Shown here piece after piece: positions 43,949 through 52,267 of a stretch of 55,482 bases of DNA. The stretch is from Planctomycetota bacterium (GTDB lineage: Bacteria; Planctomycetota; UBA8742; UBA2392). The notes below the pieces were generated by a model. It was not told the DNA's origin. It was given only the letters and a program-made list of their open reading frames with translations, and made no database searches. Every line of letters begins with the position of its first letter. The first letter of the stretch is position 1. The translations under genes were made by a program, and so were the position numbers. Where the stretch lies: positions 1-55,482 of the forward strand of contig JAIOJA010000009.1 in the NCBI GenBank assembly GCA_019912315.1, written 5' to 3'.

Positions 43949-45659
43949 CAATGCGAAATCACTGTTTTCAGACACGCCCGATGCGTGGCTCATCCCTACC
44001 ACGAGGCGCGAGCTCATCCGGATACTTGCTGGCGGGGTTGTGCTACCTCGCAAGATGGAGGAAGTCGACGGAGTTGCAAGGTGCGCGACAACCGCATGGC
44101 GTCGTGGAGTGCCGCTCCCTGCACCCACCGGGCGCGACATCCCTGTCGCAGTGGGAATTTCGCCCGACCGCCCCCCTTCCCTGAAATCCATGGAAAGGAA
44201 TCGCACTGGGTCGCCTGGTATCATTGAAATCCAAGGATGCCTGCATGTAGGACAGTTCTCTGCCATCCTGTTCCGCACCAGTGACGAGAGGGAGGACTTC
44301 TTGCTCCGTGAGTTTGAGAACATGCCAGTGGATGTGGACCTGATTGGCGTTGCTCCAGGTTTGTACGCCGAGAATGAGTCAACGGTCGCCGAAGGCTCTG
44401 GCAGAGACGTCGACGCCTCAGCCGCTAAGGCAGCGTCAACGGATAGCGTTCCAGCGCGGGCGGACTCGATCATCGGAGGTCTGTGCGGCCTATGCGCCGC
44501 TGTTCCGGACACCGCGGCGTGGGTAAAGCTGGTACAGCACCTTTTTACAGATCCTGACTCTGCTCAGGGAGATGCGCTGGATGAACCCGTAGCCTGGCTG
44601 CGAACTGCAGTTGATGACGCGATGGGCTCCTCCCTTGAAGGCGGAAACACTGATCCGGATCCTTTGCTCTTTCGGACCCTACTGGCTGAACTGGCAGGCA
44701 GAGATCCGTCTGATGGCTGGAACGCCTCGGAAGTCCTTGAGTCGCTGCTCGGATCGCTTCCTCCAGCGTTGTCCGCCCAATCCGACGTACGCGACTGGGC
44801 CAGGATCGTCGGCGACGTACTCTCTAACAAGAGGGAGGTGGCTGCACTCTCGGATGAAGGCTCCATTGTTCGACGTGCCATCATGCTGATGTTGCTTCGT
44901 CCGGAACCGAAGGACATTCTGGCTGCGGGTCGTTCTTCCCTACGCGCCGGCCACCAAGTTTCGGCCCTCGCCGCCCTGCTGTCGGGTACATGGGCCGGCC
45001 TGGAAAGGCTCCCCAACAACATCAAGGCATCGGGCGGTGAGTTCAGCCTTCTCGCACAGGCGAAGGCCGCATTGATCAACCGCTGGCTTGCGCTCGACGA
45101 TACCGCGAATCTCCCTCTGACGGAGTTTCTGAATCCTCTGCTGGAGTCGTCGGACGCCGGCCCGATGGGCCAGAAGCTGGTGTTGAAAGTCGGTGGCCAG
45201 GTCCTGCTGCGCAGGGATATCGAAGCCGACGTGGTCCTGCGTTCGGTCCGGGACGCCGCAGAACTGCTGGGTCAAAAACTTGCGTACGACAGGGACAAGG
45301 ACCGTTTGAGTCTCCGCTTTGATTTCGAGGGAGGACGCACTCAGACGATTTTCATCGAGAAAGGGATGCCTGACCGCCGGGGCCACAAGACCATCCGGAT
45401 ATGGTCTCCATGCATGGATCTGTCGACTGCAACCCAGCGAAAGAAACTGACGAAGAAGATGTACGAGCACCTGATGAGGCTCAATTCGGCGCCGAACCTG
45501 AACTGCCGGTTTGCCGAGTCAATGCGGGACCAGGCCGTAATCGTGCTTGTAGACCAGCTGGCCGAGACGCTCGACCAGAAAGAACTGAAGGCCCACATGG
45601 AGAATGTAGCAATGGCGGCCGACATGTTCGAACGGGCCGAGGGTGTAGATGTGTACTAG
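43941..45659 (+). CDS. Unrecognised operon protein, possible YbjN/secretion-chaperone-like C-terminus
   Basis: 572 residues from ATG 43941, which overlaps the preceding helicase gene by 8 bp. The N-terminal 150 residues contain LIPTTRRELIRILAGGVVLPRK and IEIQGCLHVGQFSAILF. The middle (about 160-400) is helical and Ala/Leu/Asp/Glu-rich. The last 160 residues (LAYDRDKDRLSLRFDF, TIRIWSPCMDLS, KKMYEHLMRLNSAPNLNCRF, LVDQLAETLDQKELKAHM) have the pattern of YbjN/type III secretion chaperone-like folds, which usually bind partner proteins. I do not recognise it as DrmC, DrmD or DrmE. A dedicated accessory of this operon is likely. Confidence 0.7.
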   Translation: MPDNAKSLFSDTPDAWLIPTTRRELIRILAGGVVLPRKMEEVDGVARCATTAWRRGVPLPAPTGRDIPVAVGISPDRPPSLKSMERNRTGSPGIIEIQGCLHVGQFSAILFRTSDEREDFLLREFENMPVDVDLIGVAPGLYAENESTVAEGSGRDVDASAAKAASTDSVPARADSIIGGLCGLCAAVPDTAAWVKLVQHLFTDPDSAQGDALDEPVAWLRTAVDDAMGSSLEGGNTDPDPLLFRTLLAELAGRDPSDGWNASEVLESLLGSLPPALSAQSDVRDWARIVGDVLSNKREVAALSDEGSIVRRAIMLMLLRPEPKDILAAGRSSLRAGHQVSALAALLSGTWAGLERLPNNIKASGGEFSLLAQAKAALINRWLALDDTANLPLTEFLNPLLESSDAGPMGQKLVLKVGGQVLLRRDIEADVVLRSVRDAAELLGQKLAYDRDKDRLSLRFDFEGGRTQTIFIEKGMPDRRGHKTIRIWSPCMDLSTATQRKKLTKKMYEHLMRLNSAPNLNCRFAESMRDQAVIVLVDQLAETLDQKELKAHMENVAMAADMFERAEGVDVY

Positions 45660-45713
45660 GTCCCCCAGTAACGCAGCCGGCAGAATCCGCCGTCTTCCGC
45701 TGGAGTATTCAGC

Positions 45714-46934
45714 GTGAGCAATTCCGACATCCTCGACTGGATCAAAAGTGTCTCACGCCCCGGTACCAGATGGGTCCTGAAGCGCCTGTCCGGCAACGAT
45801 ACAGGACGCACAGGAAGCCATGGTGCCGGCCCGTACCTGCCAAAGCACTTGCTGTTCGAACTCTTCCCCGAGATCGCAGACAGGACAGTCGAAAACCCTG
45901 ACGTGTACGTGTCTGCAGCTATCGACTCTCACGCGGCCGCTACACGGGAAGTTCGGGTCATCTGGTACAACAATGCAGTGCGCGGCGGGACAAGAAATGA
46001 AGCACGCGTCACAGGATGGGGTGGCGCTGCCTCACCCCTCCTTGACACGGAAAACACCGGCGCGTTGGTCTGTATCGCTGTGCAAAAGGAGGGAGATCGC
46101 CGAGCCCTGAGAATCTGGGTTTGCAGGAACGAGTACGAGGAAGACAGGCTCGAAGACTTGGTTGGCGCTATCGAACCGAGTCAGATCGTGCAGTTCGAGC
46201 CGCAGGATCCGGAGTCCCTTCTTGACTCGGGGAAAGATCGACCTTCGCGACGCACCGGAACCTGGCTTGCCGAGATTCCTGACAACTGGCGGATCGAGTT
46301 TCCACGCCCGGCAGAACTGAGCGAAATCGCTGTTCGGCTTGAACCCGGCGAAGGTCTGGATGTCGATCACCGGCTTCTCCGGCGGCGGGCGTGCGAGGAG
46401 GCAATCTACAACGAAGTTCGCGACGCACACCTCAGGATTGCCCTAGATGCGGCCGGCGACGACCTGGCAGCCATTCGCCGGGCTCTGATGAGCGAAGCGC
46501 AGCGCAGCCGTGCCAGATCTGGAATCTCGTTGGAACGGCACCTGGAGGTAGTCTTCCGAGAAGAAGGCCTGGCTGAACATCCTGGCTTTGAAACGCAGGC
46601 AGAAACAGAACGCGGTAACCTTCCCGACTTCCTGTTTCCATCAGCCTCCGCCTATCGCAATGTGGACTACCCTTCAGGAAGACTGCGGATGTTGGCCGCA
46701 AAGTCCACGATCAAGGACCGCTGGCGGCAGGTTCTGCGGGAAGCTGACCGCATCTGGCCCAAGCATTTGATGACACTTCAGCAGGGCGTATCTGCCCAAC
46801 AGTTTGCACAAATCACAGATGCTCGGGTGAAGCTGGTAGTTCCCGCCCCGACACACAAGAGCTACAGCGACGACGTTCGCGAACGATTACTCTCTTTGTC
46901 TGATTTTGTGCTCGAACTACGCGATCTCGTTTGA
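45714..46934 (+). CDS. EcoRII-family type IIE restriction endonuclease
   Basis: 406 residues, as for EcoRII, from a GTG with GGAG 8 nt upstream. The N-terminal 170 residues correspond to the effector DNA-binding domain (LPKHLLFELFPEIADR, RVIWYNNAV). The C-terminal catalytic part has GISLERHLEVVFREEG, PDFLFPSASAY near 303, the highly conserved AAKSTIKDRWRQVL near 327-340, HLMTLQQGVSAQQFAQ and [13 protein letters not shown]. EcoRII cuts CCWGG and needs a second site as effector. A convergent C5 methyltransferase and Vsr complete the unit, so CCWGG is the likely target. The last 73 bp overlap vsr on the opposite strand. Confidence 0.9.
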   Translation: MSNSDILDWIKSVSRPGTRWVLKRLSGNDTGRTGSHGAGPYLPKHLLFELFPEIADRTVENPDVYVSAAIDSHAAATREVRVIWYNNAVRGGTRNEARVTGWGGAASPLLDTENTGALVCIAVQKEGDRRALRIWVCRNEYEEDRLEDLVGAIEPSQIVQFEPQDPESLLDSGKDRPSRRTGTWLAEIPDNWRIEFPRPAELSEIAVRLEPGEGLDVDHRLLRRRACEEAIYNEVRDAHLRIALDAAGDDLAAIRRALMSEAQRSRARSGISLERHLEVVFREEGLAEHPGFETQAETERGNLPDFLFPSASAYRNVDYPSGRLRMLAAKSTIKDRWRQVLREADRIWPKHLMTLQQGVSAQQFAQITDARVKLVVPAPTHKSYSDDVRERLLSLSDFVLELRDLV

Positions 46935-47386
46935 CGACCGGCAATTTCACGCTGCTTTGCACGCGGCGAATCCAGCCAACGGGAAATGCGCCCAATCAGC
47001 TGGAGATCAGAGATGCTGCCTTTGCCCCGCATCGAACACTCCCAGACTGTCATCACCCGCCAACCCCGTGAGATCAGGGCTGCACGGTTTCGCTCGTCAC
47101 GGAGTTGATTGCCATTCAGCTTCTTCCGCCAGAATGAAGTTCGCGTGGCAGGCATCCGAAAGGCAGGGCAGTCATGCCTGTGCCAGAAGCAGCCGTGAAC
47201 CAGAATGACCGCCCGGTACTTCGGGAGCACAATGTCCGGTTTGCCAGGAAGGTCCCTTACGTGAAGTCTGAACCGGAAACCGGCTGAGTGGAGCATCGAT
47301 CTTACGAGGCGTTCGGGGTTCGTGTCCTTGCCGCGAATCCCGGACATCATGGCACTACGTTGCTCGGTTGAGATGATGTCAGTCAC
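46862..47386 (-). CDS. vsr: Very short patch repair endonuclease
   Basis: 174 residues. Nicks DNA at T:G mismatches produced when 5-methylcytosine deaminates. Motifs: [16 protein letters not shown] near 10-25, [37 protein letters not shown] (catalytic Asp in KPD; zinc and His region), and [10 protein letters not shown] Ser/Arg-rich tail of about 35 residues extends past the usual end and is encoded antisense to the EcoRII-like gene. The start overlaps the methyltransferase stop by 4 bp; dcm and vsr overlap similarly in E. coli. Confidence 0.94.
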   Translation of the reverse strand: MTDIISTEQRSAMMSGIRGKDTNPERLVRSMLHSAGFRFRLHVRDLPGKPDIVLPKYRAVILVHGCFWHRHDCPAFRMPATRTSFWRKKLNGNQLRDERNRAALISRGWRVMTVWECSMRGKGSISDLQLIGRISRWLDSPRAKQREIAGRQTRSRSSSTKSDKESNRSRTSSL

Positions 47387-48468
47387 CGGTCTGAACCCGT
47401 GGCCACTCCAAACAGCTCGCGGTTCTTCAACCGGGGTCTGATCCGCCTCAGCTTCTCCAAGTAAGGCACCATCCTGTTCGCAATCTCCTCGATGACAGGC
47501 ACCACAACGGCGTTGCCAAACTGCTTGTACGCCTGAGTGTCGGATACCGGGATTTTGAACCGCGGCCGGCCGGGTCCGTCAAACCCCATCAGCCGGGCAC
47601 ATTCACGCGGCGTCAACCGCCGCGGAGCGCGGCGTGACTGGCGCACAAGTATCTCTGAGCCATCCTTGTAGTAGCGGGCAGACAGCGTGCGGGCCACGTC
47701 TTCAGGACCTACGAGACTGAATCCGAATCCATTTCCCTTGGCTCGGTGCTTTGCCGCATAGTCCTGCAGGTACTGCCAGAGGTGATCCGAGAGCGTGTAC
47801 TTGGACGAAACTCTTGCCCGCGATCCTTCTGTGTAAGGCGATTCTGTAGGCTCCGTTCCGTCCTCCGGGTGCAGGACAGCGCTGAGCCGGGGAGCTTCTG
47901 CCGGTTCAGTCAGGTCAATGTCCGCCAGATCAAATCCGACTTCCCGGCGGAATCCTGCAATAAAAATGCGCTCGCGGTGCTGCGGGACAACTGATCGGGC
48001 ATCAAACACATGCCAAGACACAGCGTAGCCCAGCTCCTCCTCAAGGGTACGGCGTATCACCGAAAAGGTCTTTCCACCGTCGTGCGACAACAGGTTCTTG
48101 ACGTTCTCAAGCAGGAACGCCTTCGGCCGATGATAGTCAATGATACGGGCCACATCGAAGAACAGTGTACCCTGGGTATCACACGCGAATCCATGCGGGC
48201 GCCCCAACGCGTTCTTCTTCGACACACCGGCAATACTGAATGGTTGGCAGGGAAATCCGGCCACGAGCAAGTCGTGCGGCGGAATATCCACTACATCAAC
48301 GTCGGTGATGTCACCGACGATGTCTTCTCCGTCCGGAAAGTTTGCTGAATACGTCTGCTGGGCGAACCTGTTCCACTCACTGGTAAACACACAGGCACCA
48401 CCAGCCGCCTCGAACCCGAGGCGCATCCCGCCAATGCCGGCAAAGAGGTCTATGAACTCAAATCCCAT
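47383..48468 (-). CDS. dcm: DNA cytosine-5 methyltransferase, Dcm/M.EcoRII type
   Basis: 361 residues from ATG 48468; a GTG 27 bp upstream is in frame. Motif [17 protein letters not shown] (4-19), the catalytic Pro-Cys motif [11 protein letters not shown] near 80, [18 protein letters not shown] (motif VIII), [14 protein letters not shown] (motif IX) and [10 protein letters not shown] (motif X) are all present. It lacks the long N-terminal extension of E. coli Dcm. With an EcoRII-like nuclease and Vsr alongside it probably methylates the inner C of CCWGG. The methylase of class 2 DISARM has the same activity, so one enzyme could protect against both the nuclease and the DrmA/DrmB complex. Confidence 0.93.
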   Translation of the reverse strand: MGFEFIDLFAGIGGMRLGFEAAGGACVFTSEWNRFAQQTYSANFPDGEDIVGDITDVDVVDIPPHDLLVAGFPCQPFSIAGVSKKNALGRPHGFACDTQGTLFFDVARIIDYHRPKAFLLENVKNLLSHDGGKTFSVIRRTLEEELGYAVSWHVFDARSVVPQHRERIFIAGFRREVGFDLADIDLTEPAEAPRLSAVLHPEDGTEPTESPYTEGSRARVSSKYTLSDHLWQYLQDYAAKHRAKGNGFGFSLVGPEDVARTLSARYYKDGSEILVRQSRRAPRRLTPRECARLMGFDGPGRPRFKIPVSDTQAYKQFGNAVVVPVIEEIANRMVPYLEKLRRIRPRLKNRELFGVATGSDR

Positions 48469-48634
48469 GCGCAACAACCTTTCGTCACTATACACGTCGC
48501 AACTACCACTGTCCCTGTGGACTCCTTGTGGACGACGAATCAGTCGCCGTGACGCGAGGCTAACTGCCCGCTTTCAAGGATAGCAGCTGGTGCGACATCT
48601 GGTGCTGCGATGGCCTTCGTCAGGAGAACGGGCG

Positions 48635-49624
48635 TCAGAAGTTGCAGGACGCACGATGCCTGGCCAATGCGATTCGGCTTGGTCGATTCTCTTCAACATC
48701 TGTCGGCCGCAGTCTGACTCCGTGCAGGTCGCCGTACAGAGTCTGCCTGATATCCGGATGTACAACGATTTCCCAGGACTCGGGATCGACTGACAGGAGC
48801 TTCCGGTCAAACAGCGTGTGGATGTCCGCCCTGAGCAACAGTCCGTTCTGAACGTGGTTCGTGGTCTGGCCCTGGTAGGGCACGATGTGGGCGGCTTCAA
48901 GCGCCTGCGGGACGGCAGTCCCGGTAACCGCGCACTGCCCGGAGTATGCACTCATCAGGAGGTTCCTGAACTCTGGCTGGCCCTGCCTGATCGCGATGGC
49001 ACGCAACTGCCGTCGTACGGCCTCAGAAATACTCCGCGGGTCGAACCCGCCCTTGGAGGCCCACTGATCAGCCTCGTGCTCAAGACCGCTCTGCAGGGCT
49101 CTCGTGTCCAGCAGTTCCGCCACGGCCTCGTTCGCTGCAAGCAGTGCAGGCAGGATACGCCCGAGATCGATGGTCTGCATCGAATGCTGGCCGTTGTACC
49201 TGGGACAGGCAGCTCGCAGATCGGCAAGAGTCACAGCTTCCGGCGTACGTGCAAAGGTGTTGCCGAACCTCGCTTCGTAAAGCCGGACCTCGGCGTTTTC
49301 CCGGTATGGCTCATCAAAGTCTGTGCCGCACTTGCTGCAGCGGTATTCAGGTTGCTTGTATTTTCTGCGCTTGATGGATGTTCGCCGGCAACTCGGGCAC
49401 CTCAGGAACAGTTTTGTTCCCTCGGCAACCACCAAGTCTTTGATACGGGCAATTCCCAGCAACACGTCTGACCGAATCACGGCCAAATCTCCAACTGCAA
49501 TGCGGGCAGCATTGGGGACGCTCTCATCCCAACGGTAGATCGACTCGACCTGATCGTCGTAGCCTGAATTCCCAGCGTGCTGCCGCTGGGCATCATCGAA
49601 AGTGATCAGGAGCCAAGAGTTCAT
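48635..49624 (-). CDS. HNH endonuclease with PUA/EVE-like N-terminal domain
   Basis: 329 residues from ATG 49624; a TTG 30 bp upstream is in frame. Residues 1-70 resemble an EVE/PUA-type modified-base reader (SWLLITFDD, IYRWDESVPNAARIAVGDLAVI, LLGIARI). A zinc ribbon follows (CPSC and CSKC, about 75-105), then a helical linker. The HNH nuclease is at about 220-285: SGQCAVTGTAVPQALEAAHIVPY then NGLLLRADIHTLFDRKLLSVDP. EVE- or SRA-HNH proteins cut modified DNA (type IV restriction). Its target must avoid the host CCWGG methylation, or it guards against other base modifications. Confidence 0.8.
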   Translation of the reverse strand: MNSWLLITFDDAQRQHAGNSGYDDQVESIYRWDESVPNAARIAVGDLAVIRSDVLLGIARIKDLVVAEGTKLFLRCPSCRRTSIKRRKYKQPEYRCSKCGTDFDEPYRENAEVRLYEARFGNTFARTPEAVTLADLRAACPRYNGQHSMQTIDLGRILPALLAANEAVAELLDTRALQSGLEHEADQWASKGGFDPRSISEAVRRQLRAIAIRQGQPEFRNLLMSAYSGQCAVTGTAVPQALEAAHIVPYQGQTTNHVQNGLLLRADIHTLFDRKLLSVDPESWEIVVHPDIRQTLYGDLHGVRLRPTDVEENRPSRIALARHRASCNF

Positions 49625-49719
49625 TGCGTTGGTCCTCGTTTCCGATCTAGTCAAAGAATGCTAGCCGGAAGTGTTGACTGGAACAGGCGGTAGCAGGATC
49701 ACTCAGATTCAATCAGATC

Positions 49720-49744
49720 GGTGACGGCAGAGTCTGCCGTCACC
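49720..49744 (-). terminator. Perfect 11-bp stem-loop, inverted copy of the 24111-24135 element
   Basis: Arms 49720-49730 and 49734-49744 with a 3-nt loop. It is the exact reverse complement of 24111-24135 and lies 44 bp after the rep stop, on the rep strand. No T-run follows, so a terminator role is uncertain. Confidence 0.65.
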
Positions 49745-49788
49745 GAGCAAAATACAGTTTTCAAAGAACCATGCCGGACCATTCATCG

Positions 49789-50271
49789 CTAGCGCGGTGG
49801 CGGCTCGAAGAACTTCTCAAACTCGGCCGAAATCAGCTTGTCTCCGACACGCTTGAGCTTTCCCGCTTTGTGTTTGCGCTGCGCTGCCTTCGGAACCTGG
49901 TCGAGCTTGATGCCTTTGAGCCAGGCGCGGTTTTCTTTCTTGCCTCCGTCCAGCCACGTGGCGATCTCTTCAATGTCGTTGGGCTCATTCAAGATGATGC
50001 TGTTGGCCCCTTGGGAGCCACCATTGAGCGTCCGGCCGGACCGAATGATCAAACCGGCTTCTTCGAGTTCCGTGAAGTAGCGGTTTACCTGGCGCGGACC
50101 ACATCCGCACAACTTCGCGAGAGTCTGCCGGCTTGGGTAGCGGACGCCGGACGTGTTGCCGTAGTACAGGCAGGCGACGTAGAGCTTGAATGCGCCTGGG
50201 CTGACCGCGGCGAAGAGCAGCCAATAGGGAACCATCATGAATGGACGGGCAGGATAAACGGCGGGTTTCAT
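49789..50271 (-). CDS. Winged-helix replication initiator-like protein
   Basis: 160 residues. Residues about 15-80 form a winged-helix domain as in DnaD/RepA/phage O N-termini: VPYWLLFAAVSPGAFKLYVACLYYGN then YPSRQTLAKLCGCGPRQVNRYFTELEEAGLIIR. The rest is Lys-rich and Trp-containing, with GGKKENRAWLKGIKLDQVP and ending FEKFFEPPPR. No nicking-enzyme motifs are seen. The upstream 330 bp is crowded with direct and inverted repeats, supporting an origin-binding role. It could also be a transcription factor. Confidence 0.65.
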   Translation of the reverse strand: MKPAVYPARPFMMVPYWLLFAAVSPGAFKLYVACLYYGNTSGVRYPSRQTLAKLCGCGPRQVNRYFTELEEAGLIIRSGRTLNGGSQGANSIILNEPNDIEEIATWLDGGKKENRAWLKGIKLDQVPKAAQRKHKAGKLKRVGDKLISAEFEKFFEPPPR

Positions 50272-50275
50272 TTCT

Positions 50276-50601
50276 CGTCTCTCACCAATTACAAAGCCGG
50301 GACCGCATCAACTGGCGTCTTGGTGAGAGACGGCGGCCCCGGCATAAGAGTTCAGTTCACCAGTTGACGTCCCTCACCAATACCAGTCTGTGCGCCGTGG
50401 TGGCATCGAGCTGACAATTCCGGTTTTTTCTGGTGCGCTGGTGCGCTGGTGCTCTGGTGCGGGACAGATCCGTCACCCCTGCTCGGGACAGATCCGTCAA
50501 CCTATACCTGGATCCTACAGGACTACCCAGCCCCTCCGGGGCTATAGTCATGTTTCACATGACTATAGCCCGCACCTCCCGGCGCTTCGCGCCAGGAGGT
50601 G
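50276..50601. other. Repeat-rich candidate replication origin upstream of rep
   Basis: From left to right: a 13-bp inverted repeat with arms 50276-50288 and 50320-50332, the left arm recurring with one change at 50368-50381; four tandem 8-bp units GGTGCGCT-like at 50432-50463; a 16-bp direct repeat CGGGACAGATCCGTCA at 50460-50475 and 50484-50499 (24-bp period); a perfect 14-bp inverted repeat (50539-50552 and 50558-50571); and a hairpin with arms 50573-50585 and 50589-50601 containing one mismatch. No gene fits here or in the following 290 bp to 50891. Iterons next to a Rep gene suggest an origin; function is inferred. Confidence 0.55.
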
Positions 50602-50891
50602 TGCCGCATCTGGAGAACCTTCGGAGCGTGGCGAAAGCAGTCTCGTTCCTGCTGTCGCCGCGTACGAACCGGACCGGCGAAGGGACGGGGCGGCGTTCAA
50701 TCCGGCGAATGGTCGCCCGACCCACGGAGTCTTCTCGTTTTGTTGCGCGATGCAATCCACAAACAAGCACAGTCCGCTGCCTGCACCAAGCAACGGACAC
50801 CCGTGCGCCGGACCGCAACTGCGCCCACTGTACGGGTGTCCTAACATTCGGTAGAGCGAGCCGTTGGCCATGTAGCCCGAACGACGGACCT

Positions 50892-51128
50892 CTACGCTGC
50901 CGGACTCGCAGGATCACTGTTGTCGCGCTCACCGTCCAGGTTCACACCCAACAGCGGCAACGCTGCTTCCGCATCTTCTCCGAGGACAATTGCATCATCT
51001 TCGTCTGCGTCCAGTCCTTCACGCCTCAGGACAAAGACAACTTCGTCGACATATACCTCGCACGTTACCACTGCGTCACTCCACAGTCGCTGAGCTAGGG
51101 CAGTGTAAGTTATGTCTAATGTCTTCAT
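50892..51128 (-). CDS. Small acidic protein of unknown function
   Basis: 78 residues from ATG 51128, preceded by AAAGGAAAG. The first half may form a small beta sheet (MKTLDITYTALAQRLWSDAVVTCEVYVDEVVFVLRR). The second half is acidic (DADEDDAIVLGEDAEAALPLLG). No family recognised. It belongs to a run of small minus-strand genes between the integrase and rep; acidic small proteins in such places are sometimes anti-defence or regulatory, but nothing proves that here. Confidence 0.6.
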   Translation of the reverse strand: MKTLDITYTALAQRLWSDAVVTCEVYVDEVVFVLRREGLDADEDDAIVLGEDAEAALPLLGVNLDGERDNSDPASPAA

Positions 51129-51219
51129 TTCGCTTTCCTTTCCAAGAGTTTGCGCCCCCGCGCTCCCAACCACTGCCGGACCGTCACCTATGCCTCCTTG
51201 AGCTACCGCACAAGAGTCC

Positions 51220-51429
51220 TTACTCGTCGCTTGCCTCGTCCTGCATTCGAACTAGGCCTTGGGCCACGCAGCGCCGCAACGCCTGTTCGAAGCTGTCGAG
51301 CCCCCACTGCCTCATCTTTCCACGCACAAGTTTCGCTTCATCCAACGTCATCCACTCCGGCAACTGGTGGTATCTGGTCAGCCCGATCTGTTGTGCCATA
51401 GTCTTGGCCGGCACGCGTTTGCTACCCAT
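51220..51429 (-). CDS. Small protein of unknown function
   Basis: 69 residues from ATG 51429 with a strong AGGAGGA site; it starts within the last 8 bp of the Sel1-repeat gene. The sequence MGSKRVPAKTMAQQIGLTRYHQLPEWMTLDEAKLVRGKMRQWGLDSFEQALRRC is split by short breaks and appears helical. Translational coupling with the Sel1-like gene suggests a shared role. Unrecognised family. Confidence 0.6.
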   Translation of the reverse strand: MGSKRVPAKTMAQQIGLTRYHQLPEWMTLDEAKLVRGKMRQWGLDSFEQALRRCVAQGLVRMQDEASDE

Positions 51430-51964
51430 TCCGTTGTCCTCCTTTCCGACGACGAAGAAGGTGCAGGCAGTCGTCCATCCACCTCGATTCATGAGAACCA
51501 GTGGTCTCTTGCGCTGACTGACTGACCCCCTGCAAGGCAGCTCGCTCCAACCACATCTCTGCTTCGCCCGTGCATCCTGTTGCTCCGGAAAGCAAACGCT
51601 TCCCAAGCCTGTACTGGGCTTCCGGATGCCCTCCTTCCGCAGCGGATCGATACCACAACGTTGCCAGAGTTTCGTCGCGCATGACACCGGCGCCAGCCTC
51701 GCACCTTCCAGCCAACCGGAACTGGGCCTCAGCGTCTCCGTCGCAAGCAAGTGCCTCCAGCGCAGCCGTTACGACCGGTGCGGCCATCATCGTCCATGTC
51801 AACACATCCAGACTGAAATCTGGAAACCGAAGGCCCGTACCTTCGTGCTCGCGCTCGATCTGGTCCTTGATACTCGTGAGTTCCCTCAGAAGTTGCTCAT
51901 ACTCAGGGTCTGGCGCGTCGGCGGCCTCTAGGTCAAACCCGTCTTGCCTGACTTCGCCTGTCAT
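51422..51964 (-). CDS. Sel1-repeat-like protein
   Basis: 180 residues from ATG 51964 after GGAGGAAG. An acidic N-terminus with a short coiled coil (YEQLLRELTSIKDQIEREHEG) precedes about two Sel1/TPR-like repeats: DAEAQFRLAGRCEAGAGVMRD then TLWYRSAAEGGHPEAQYRLGKRLL, and EAEMWLERAALQG. Sel1 repeats mediate protein-protein contacts. The last 8 bp overlap the next gene. Confidence 0.68.
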   Translation of the reverse strand: MTGEVRQDGFDLEAADAPDPEYEQLLRELTSIKDQIEREHEGTGLRFPDFSLDVLTWTMMAAPVVTAALEALACDGDAEAQFRLAGRCEAGAGVMRDETLATLWYRSAAEGGHPEAQYRLGKRLLSGATGCTGEAEMWLERAALQGVSQSAQETTGSHESRWMDDCLHLLRRRKGGQRNG

Positions 51965-52267
51965 ACTTCCTCCGTTTGCATTCGGAGCGGTGGTTGCAGT
52001 TTGGCGAGAGTCGGCTGAACCAGACCGAATCAACTCGACGCAGCAACCAGCACCCACAGGTCAATGTGGGCCCAGCAGCCTGCACCGAACGACAGTGTCA
52101 GCGCAGTTGCTGAGCATTACAGGTAATTCACGGTCTGCGGAGAATGCCGGCGAATCCGGCTCGGTACTTCAGAGGCGTGGCTTTGAGACTTCCGGCCATA
52201 GAGAAGAGTATCTCTCAGCTGGCTGGAATCCAAAACAGCAGCTCGTGCAAAGTCGGCCCTACATGAG

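Noticed and set aside
35865..49624. Canonical class 1 or class 2 DISARM
   Set aside because: No phospholipase D protein (DrmC), no SNF2-type DrmD, no adenine methylase and no recognisable DrmE were found; only DrmA, DrmB and a C5 methylase match.
50432..50499. CRISPR-like short repeats
   Set aside because: Only two copies of a 16-bp repeat with 8-bp spacing plus 8-bp tandem units; far too short for an array, better read as iterons.
50563..50871. 102-codon minus-strand frame in the gap right of the candidate origin
   Set aside because: Gly/Ser/Arg-rich composition, no ribosome site, overlaps the strong inverted repeats; treated as non-coding.
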